21,151 nt of DNA. It comes from Lysobacterales bacterium. GTDB lineage: Bacteria; Pseudomonadota; Gammaproteobacteria; Xanthomonadales; SZUA-36. Of the stretch, positions 15,988 through 21,151 are shown one piece after another. The notes beneath the pieces were generated by a model. The model was not told where the DNA came from, did no database searches, and saw only the letters and a program-made list of their open reading frames with translations. Position numbers and translations under genes: made by a program. How positions within the stretch are numbered: the stretch's first letter is position 1; every line of letters begins with the position of its first letter. Where the stretch lies: positions 1 to 21,151 of the forward strand of contig JARFQZ010000370.1 of the NCBI GenBank assembly GCA_029287515.1, written 5' to 3'.

Positions 15988-16023
15988 AACAGGCGGGCTC
16001 CAACCGGTGCCCGCCTGTTTTTT
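15988..16023 (+). terminator. Rho-independent terminator after the UrcA-family gene
   Basis: A perfect 11-bp stem (AACAGGCGGGC at 15988-15998 and GCCCGCCTGTT at 16009-16019) encloses a 10-base loop and runs into six T residues (16018-16023). It lies 27 bases after the stop and separates this gene from the response regulator. Confidence 0.92.
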
Positions 16024-16094
16024 CCCTGAACAGATCCCGCCGACCGAGTATTTGATTGCGAGAAAAATCAGGGATGATATGCTTGATGGTGGCA

Positions 16095-16907
16095 ATGACA
16101 CACGTGCTCAAAACCATCATCGTAGACGACGAGGCTCTCGCGCGCCGCGGCTTGAAGTTGCGCCTGTCCACCCGGGAAAACGTGGACATCATCGCGGAAG
16201 CCAAGAACGGCCGCGAAGCGCTGAAACTGATTTCCGAGCACCATCCCGACCTCGTGTTCCTCGATATCCAGATGCCCGGCATCGATGGGTTCGAAGTGCT
16301 GCGCAGGCTGCCCCCTGAAGACATGCCAATCGTGGTGTTCGTTACGGCCTTCAACGACTATGCCATCAAGGCTTTCGAAGCCAATGCTCTGGACTATATT
16401 CTCAAACCCATCGAGGATGAGAGGCTCTCCGAAGCACTGGAACGGGTGGGTGACACCCTGGACCTGAAGCGGGCCCTGAAGCACAAAAAATCACTTCTGA
16501 AACTGGTGGGTGACATCACTGGTGAGCCCGTCGCCAGCATGGAAGAACTCAAGGCCAAGGGAGTCGATGCACTGAAGAAAAAGGAAATGCCGAAACTGGC
16601 CATCAAGGATGCCGGCACAACCACCTGGGTTCCGCAGGACGAGATCGACTGGATCGACGCGGCGGGCGACTACATGTGCGTGCACGCGGGGGGCGAAACC
16701 CACATCATGCGGATGACGATGAAAAAGCTGGAAGCGGAACTGGACCCTGATTACCTGCAACGCATTCACCGCTCAACCATCGTCAATATTCATCGCGTGA
16801 CCGAGATGCGGGCACATATCAACGGTGAATATTTTCTCACCTTGAAAGGCGGCAATACCGTCAAGTTGTCGCGAACCTACAAAGACAAACTGAAACTATT
16901 TTCCTGA
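16095..16907 (+). CDS. LytTR family response regulator (AlgR/LytR type)
   Basis: DNA-binding response regulator. Numbered from the ATG at 16095 (270 residues), the receiver domain (about 5-120) has the acidic pair Asp11-Asp12 in IIVDDE, phospho-acceptor Asp57 in VFLDIQMPGIDG, Thr84 in FVTAFNDYA and Lys104 in ILKP, so it should be phosphorylatable. A lysine-rich linker (about 124-165) leads to the LytTR domain (about 167-268) with the blocks IDWIDAAGDYMCVH, MTMKKLEAEL, FxRIHRSTIVN-like LQRIHRSTIVNI and VKLSRTYKDKL. The true start is uncertain: the frame opens further upstream (TTG 16056, ATG 16074, ATG 16086), and GTG 16104 gives MLKTIIVDDE. No histidine kinase gene lies beside it. It precedes the RND genes by 112 bp on the same strand and may control them; that is inference. 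Confidence 0.9.
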   Translation: MTHVLKTIIVDDEALARRGLKLRLSTRENVDIIAEAKNGREALKLISEHHPDLVFLDIQMPGIDGFEVLRRLPPEDMPIVVFVTAFNDYAIKAFEANALDYILKPIEDERLSEALERVGDTLDLKRALKHKKSLLKLVGDITGEPVASMEELKAKGVDALKKKEMPKLAIKDAGTTTWVPQDEIDWIDAAGDYMCVHAGGETHIMRMTMKKLEAELDPDYLQRIHRSTIVNIHRVTEMRAHINGEYFLTLKGGNTVKLSRTYKDKLKLFS

Positions 16908-17019
16908 ATTCCCTCGTTTCACCGAGCGACCGCTTCGAATAATCGCAAACCATTACTTTCGACACAACCTCGTAACTCCTTTTGCCGTCTAATCTGAGCA
17001 GACAGCGGGAGGAGAGCAC

Positions 17020-20000
17020 ATGGGAATTACCGAACAGGCCGTCAAAAACCCAGCCGGGGTGGCTGTGGCCGTCGCAATCATCACTCTTTTTGGCCTGTTC
17101 AGCCTGAACAAACTGCCGGTCCAGTTGTTTCCCGACATTGATCTGCCCCAATTGAACGTCCAGGCCAACTGGCGGGCTGCTTCACCGCGCGAAGTAGAAT
17201 CTGAAATTCTTGAGCCGATGGAAGAAGTCCTGCAGGGGTTGCCGGGAATGCGTGTCATGGAAGCCAACGCCTTCAACGGCGGAGCCTTCATCAACCTCCA
17301 GTTCAACCTCGATACAGACATGCAGGCCACGCTGATGGACGTTATCGGCCGGCTCAACCGCCTACCCCCCTTGCCGGCCGACGCTGATCCGCCGGTGGTA
17401 CAGCTGGGCGGCCGTGGAGGAGCGAACGGGGCGCTGACCTGGTATTTCGTGCAGAAACTGCCCGGCACCCCCGGAAAGCTGACGGACTACGCCCAACAGG
17501 TAGAGGACATCATCAAGCCCCGTATTGAAAGCATCGAGGGTGTTGCCGGAGTAGACATCCTTGATGGTGCGCCGGAACAGTTACAGATCGTCATCGATCC
17601 TTACCGGGCTGCCGAACTCGGGCTGCCGCTGACCGACATCGCGGCCAATGCCAGCCGCAGCAATGACATTTCTGGCGGTTTCATAGACGTTGGCCGCCGC
17701 CAGTACACCCTCAGGTTCGAGGGCCGGTACGACCCCGAACAGCTTCGCAACCAGGTCCTCGAATGGCGGGACGGGCGGCCGGTTCGGCTGGGCGATATCG
17801 CGGAAATCACGGTCGATCGCGGACTGCGACAGGACATCGTGATCCAGAACGGCAACCCGGCCATGGGCATTCGCATTGACCGCCAGAACGGCGCCAATGT
17901 GCTGGCCTCGCTGATTGAAGTCAAAGCCGTGATGGAAGAATTACGGGAAGGCCCGCTGAAAGAACTGGGGCTGGACGCCCGCCAGTCCTTCGACGCTTCA
18001 GTGTTCATCAAGCGGGCAGTCAACCTGGTCACCAGCAACCTGATGATCGGAATTCTGCTGGCTGTCGGTGTGCTGTGGTGGTTCCTTAGAGACGCCAGGG
18101 GCACTTTACTGATCGCCACTTCCATCCCCGTATCCTTATTGACGACTTTTATCGTGTTGCAATTGACCGGCCGGTCCCTCAACGTCATCTCCCTCGCCGG
18201 GCTCGCCTTTGCCGTGGGCATGGTGCTCGACGCTGCCATCGTGGTCAGCGAGAACATCGTGCGCCTGCGGGAACAGGGCGAAAGCCCCGGAAAAGCGGCT
18301 CTCCGGGGGGCCGGCCAGGTCAAGGGCGCGCTGCTTGCGTCTACCGCAACCACGGTAGCCATTTTCCTGCCCGTTCTGTTTCTGCAGGACGTGGAAGGGC
18401 AACTGTTTGCAGACCTGGCACTGACGATCGCCATCGCGGTCTGCGCCTCCCTGATCGTTGCCCTGACGATCCTGCCGGCCCTGGGCGGCAGCTGGCTGAC
18501 CCATCAAAAGCTGGCCCGCAGCCAGGCCCCGATCTGGAAATCGATGGCCGGGTTGCTGATGAAAGCCACGCACACCCATTGGCGACGGGCAGGAATCATC
18601 ATCAAGCTGGTCGCCATACCGCTGTTGGTGACCTGGGCGCTGTTCCCGCAGCTCGACTACCTGCCGCCGGTCAAGCGCGATGCGGTGGACGCCTTCCTGC
18701 AAACACCTCCGGGTGCAACCTGGGAAGTCAAGGAAAAAGAAATCGTCAGCACCCTGGTGGAACGCCTTCAACCTTACATGGACGGCGAAAAAGAACCCGC
18801 ACTGAAGAACTACTACATCTGGATGTTCAGGGGCGGCGGAACCATCGGCGCGCGCGTCCTGGACCAGTCGAAGGTCAGGGACCTGGAAGTCGTCATGCGC
18901 GAAGAAATCATGGTGGGCATTCCCGATTTCCGCGGCTTCGCCTCCCAGGGCAACCTGTTCGGCGGCTTTGGCGGCGGGCGTGATATCGCGGTCCACCTGC
19001 AATCGGCGGACGAGGCAGGCCTGGTGGCAGCATCTTCGACCGGTCAACAGCAACTGATGGAAACTTTTCCTGGCGCCAACGTCCGGGCGTTTCCGCCACC
19101 GGAACTCTCGGAGCCCGAACTGAGAATCTTCCCCGACGACTCCCGCATCTCGGAGGTAGGCTGGAACCGGAACGCCATCGCATCGGTGATCCGCACCCTG
19201 GGCAACGGGCTGTGGCTCGGCGAGTACTTCAACGGTGAAGAGCGGATGGACATCATCCTGAAGGCAGGTGGCTGGGACACGCCCGAGCAACTGGCGGCCA
19301 CACCCGTAATGACCCCGGCCGGTGAAGTAGTCCCGCTGGGTGAACTGGTACAGGTGGAGCGCACGACGGGCCCGGGGCAGATTCGCCGGGTCAACGGCCG
19401 CCGGACCGTTACGCTGAGTGTCAGCCCGCCAGAGAATGTTTCACTGGAAACCGCGGTGAAGCAGGTCGAGGAGGAAGTCGAACCCCTGCTGAAAGCGGCG
19501 TTGCCGGATGACGGCACCATTATTTACGGCGGCAGCGCCGACAGCCTCAGTGACGCGATCGAGACGATGACGGGCAATTTCCTGCTGGCGCTGACGATCC
19601 TGTTCCTGCTGATGGCTGGCCTGTTCAGGTCGATAAAGGACAGCGCCATTGTCACGCTGACGATCCCGCTGGCCGGCGTGGGCGGGATCATTTCATTGCA
19701 AGTGCTTAACCTGTTCACGTTCCAGCCGATGGACCTGTTGACGATGATCGGCTTCATCATTCTGCTGGGCCTGGTGGTCAACAACGCCATCCTGCTCGTC
19801 GACCAGACCCGCCGGGCCGAGCGTGAAGGCCTGAGCCGCGACGAGGCCGTCGAGAAAGCACTCAGCATCCGCATGCGCCCGATCTTCATGAGCACGTTTA
19901 CCACCATTTTCGGAATGCTGCCGCTGGTGCTGATGCCCGGTGAAGGCAGCGTGATCTACCGCGGTCTGGCCACCACCATTGTCGGCGGCATGACCTGCAG

Positions 20001-20115
20001 CCTGTTTTTTACCCTGTTGATGCTGCCCAGCCTGCTGAGGCTTGGCAGCGCACGCTCCGCCGTGGTTGCGGAGCCCAAAAACTCTCCACGTGTCGCCCCC
20101 GAGCCCGTGGCCTGA
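17020..20115 (+). CDS. RND efflux permease (AcrB/HAE1-like)
   Basis: Inner-membrane pump subunit of a tripartite exporter. The 1031 residues fit the family (AcrB 1049). TM1 (about 11-29) is followed by LPVQLFPDIDLPQLNV, then a periplasmic pore domain, a TM block (about 338-500), a second periplasmic half and TM block (about 850-1015). The frame is duplicated internally as usual. Relay residues differ from AcrB: TM4 reads GMVLDAAIVVSENI, keeping Asp404 (AcrB Asp407) but with Ala405 for Asp408, and TM10 reads GLVVNNAILLVD, with Asn921 for Lys940. Such changes occur in other RND subfamilies. GGAGGAGA lies 5 bases before the ATG. The adaptor follows after 14 bases. Substrate cannot be read from sequence, and no outer-membrane channel gene is in the window. 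Confidence 0.93.
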   Translation: MGITEQAVKNPAGVAVAVAIITLFGLFSLNKLPVQLFPDIDLPQLNVQANWRAASPREVESEILEPMEEVLQGLPGMRVMEANAFNGGAFINLQFNLDTDMQATLMDVIGRLNRLPPLPADADPPVVQLGGRGGANGALTWYFVQKLPGTPGKLTDYAQQVEDIIKPRIESIEGVAGVDILDGAPEQLQIVIDPYRAAELGLPLTDIAANASRSNDISGGFIDVGRRQYTLRFEGRYDPEQLRNQVLEWRDGRPVRLGDIAEITVDRGLRQDIVIQNGNPAMGIRIDRQNGANVLASLIEVKAVMEELREGPLKELGLDARQSFDASVFIKRAVNLVTSNLMIGILLAVGVLWWFLRDARGTLLIATSIPVSLLTTFIVLQLTGRSLNVISLAGLAFAVGMVLDAAIVVSENIVRLREQGESPGKAALRGAGQVKGALLASTATTVAIFLPVLFLQDVEGQLFADLALTIAIAVCASLIVALTILPALGGSWLTHQKLARSQAPIWKSMAGLLMKATHTHWRRAGIIIKLVAIPLLVTWALFPQLDYLPPVKRDAVDAFLQTPPGATWEVKEKEIVSTLVERLQPYMDGEKEPALKNYYIWMFRGGGTIGARVLDQSKVRDLEVVMREEIMVGIPDFRGFASQGNLFGGFGGGRDIAVHLQSADEAGLVAASSTGQQQLMETFPGANVRAFPPPELSEPELRIFPDDSRISEVGWNRNAIASVIRTLGNGLWLGEYFNGEERMDIILKAGGWDTPEQLAATPVMTPAGEVVPLGELVQVERTTGPGQIRRVNGRRTVTLSVSPPENVSLETAVKQVEEEVEPLLKAALPDDGTIIYGGSADSLSDAIETMTGNFLLALTILFLLMAGLFRSIKDSAIVTLTIPLAGVGGIISLQVLNLFTFQPMDLLTMIGFIILLGLVVNNAILLVDQTRRAEREGLSRDEAVEKALSIRMRPIFMSTFTTIFGMLPLVLMPGEGSVIYRGLATTIVGGMTCSLFFTLLMLPSLLRLGSARSAVVAEPKNSPRVAPEPVA

Positions 20116-20129
20116 ACGAGGTACAAGCT

Positions 20130-21151
20130 ATGAAAAAGTTTTTTCGCACACTGATTTTCACCGGCCTGGCCACTCTTCCCTTACTGGCCCTGGCGCAGTC
20201 ACCAACACCGGCCCCGGTGGCGGTAGATGAAGCGAAGCTGGACACGTTCTCGGCTTCGATGTGGGTTTCAGGAACCGTGATCAGCCGCAATGACGCCCGG
20301 ATCGGCGCCGAGACCACCGGGCGCATCACCTGGGTTGCCGAAGTCGGCGAGCAGGTGGAGATGGGCAAGCCCGTGGCGACCATCGACGCCACCGACCTGG
20401 AACTGGAATTACAGGACAACCAGGCCATGCTGGAAAGCCTCAAGGCCAGGGAACGCTACCTGAAGAACAACCTGGGCCGGCTGAACATGCTGGCTTCCAG
20501 CAACAACGCCTCGGCCAACCAGTTGGATGAGGCAAGGGCCGAACTCGATATGATCGTGCAGGAGATAAGGCGGGCCGAGATAACCACGGCCCAGACCAGC
20601 CGCAGGATCGATCAGACAAAAGTCCTCGCCCCGTTTTCAGGGATTGTCGTGGAGCGGCAGGTCCAGGTGGGCGAGTTCGTGACGCGCGGTGCACAGGTTG
20701 CTCGACTGGTGGATACCAAAAACCGTGAAATCCGCGCACAGGCGCCGCTGAGTGTGTCGGGTTTTTTACAGGAGGGCCTGGAAGTCTCGGTCGAACACCA
20801 AGATGTCGAAACCCTGAGCCCGGTCAAACGGGTGATTCCGGTGGGTGACGAACGCTCGAGAATGTTCGAAGTCAGGATTGCCGCCAATAATCCCTCCTGG
20901 GTGATCGGCAGCCCGGTCAGGGTAGCCCTGCCCAACAGCGATCCGCGCAAACTGGTTGCGATCCCCAGGGACGCGCTGGTACTCCGGGGTTCGGAAATGT
21001 TCGTGCTCAGGGTGACCAGCGACAACGTCGTCGAGAAAGTCAATGTGGATACCGGCATTGGCCTTGGCAGCCTGGTCGAGGTGATTGGTGACGTCAATGG
21101 TGGCGACCGCGTCATCACGCGCGGGGCCGAACGGCTTCAGCCCGGCCAGGA
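20130..21151 (+). CDS. RND periplasmic adaptor (membrane fusion protein), 3' end outside window
   Basis: Links the RND permease to an outer-membrane channel across the periplasm. 340 codons are visible and no stop is reached. Residues 1-22 form a signal peptide ending ALA-QS; there is no lipobox cysteine, so it is probably not a lipoprotein and is anchored otherwise. The first lipoyl half (RIGAETTGRITWVAEVGEQVEMGKPVATID, about 57-86), a helical hairpin (about 92-160) and the second lipoyl half (VLAPFSGIVVERQVQVGEFVTRGAQVARL, about 165-193) are in the expected order, followed by beta-barrel and membrane-proximal regions. GAGG stands about 8 bases before the ATG. It follows the permease by 14 bases; the permease-first order is the reverse of acrAB. 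Confidence 0.92.
   Translation, partial: MKKFFRTLIFTGLATLPLLALAQSPTPAPVAVDEAKLDTFSASMWVSGTVISRNDARIGAETTGRITWVAEVGEQVEMGKPVATIDATDLELELQDNQAMLESLKARERYLKNNLGRLNMLASSNNASANQLDEARAELDMIVQEIRRAEITTAQTSRRIDQTKVLAPFSGIVVERQVQVGEFVTRGAQVARLVDTKNREIRAQAPLSVSGFLQEGLEVSVEHQDVETLSPVKRVIPVGDERSRMFEVRIAANNPSWVIGSPVRVALPNSDPRKLVAIPRDALVLRGSEMFVLRVTSDNVVEKVNVDTGIGLGSLVEVIGDVNGGDRVITRGAERLQPGQ

Noticed and set aside
16908..17019. Promoter or AlgR-like site between the LytTR regulator and the RND gene
   Set aside because: TCGACA (16959-16964) and TCTAAT (16988-16993) resemble -35 and -10 boxes but are 23 bases apart; ACCGCTTCGA only loosely resembles an AlgR box.
18136..19290. 384-codon open frame on the minus strand inside the RND permease, with others of up to 277 codons nearby
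   Set aside because: They run antisense to a clear RND gene, have low-complexity composition typical of GC-rich shadow frames, and match no family.

Overview
The window is an ordinary chromosomal stretch from a moderately GC-rich gammaproteobacterium. I base this on gene content and order: rph-rdgB-hemW diverging from yicC-gmk-rpoZ-spoT-ridA-recG, plus a P-II gene diverging from ubiK-yifB, a type II citrate synthase and a type B ribosomal protein L31. The spoT-ridA-recG order without trmH, a UrcA-family secreted protein and a membrane-anchored FlgO/TolB-like TPR protein point away from the enterics. They suggest Pseudomonas-, Xanthomonas- or Woeseia/Steroidobacter-like lineages; I cannot place it more finely.

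Layout. 1-4084 is all on the minus strand: gltA (its 3' end lies outside the window), rpmE2 with a strong terminator, then hemW, rdgB and rph, read as rph to rdgB to hemW with tight or overlapping junctions. 4085-4189 is a divergent promoter region. 4190-10649 is a plus-strand run of housekeeping genes: yicC (RNase), gmk (GMP kinase), rpoZ (omega), spoT (ppGpp hydrolase/synthetase), ridA (enamine/imine deaminase) and recG (branch-migration helicase). gmk, rpoZ and spoT connect guanine nucleotides, RNA polymerase and the stringent response. 10669-13312 is minus-strand: a three-TM TPR protein of unknown role and the nitrogen sensor P-II. 13404-15221 is plus-strand: ubiK (ubiquinone biosynthesis) and yifB/comM (AAA+ helicase-like). 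15232-15492 looks like a decayed remnant of a DUF885 peptidase-like gene. 15616-15960 is a small exported UrcA-family protein with a clear terminator. 16095-21151 holds an orphan LytTR response regulator followed by an RND efflux permease and its periplasmic adaptor (cut off by the window end).

How they work together. The left two thirds is growth and stress housekeeping: TCA entry, translation, heme chaperoning, nucleotide pool sanitation, RNA turnover, ppGpp and recombination. The right end is accessory: a transporter cassette with an unusual proton-relay composition, perhaps controlled by the LytTR regulator. I found no CRISPR array, insertion sequence, phage, tRNA or rRNA. I also did not find a convincing wholly new system. 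The best leads are the altered relay residues of the RND pump, the orphan LytTR regulator beside it, the TPR protein with an inverted repeat around its candidate -10 box, and the DUF885 relic.
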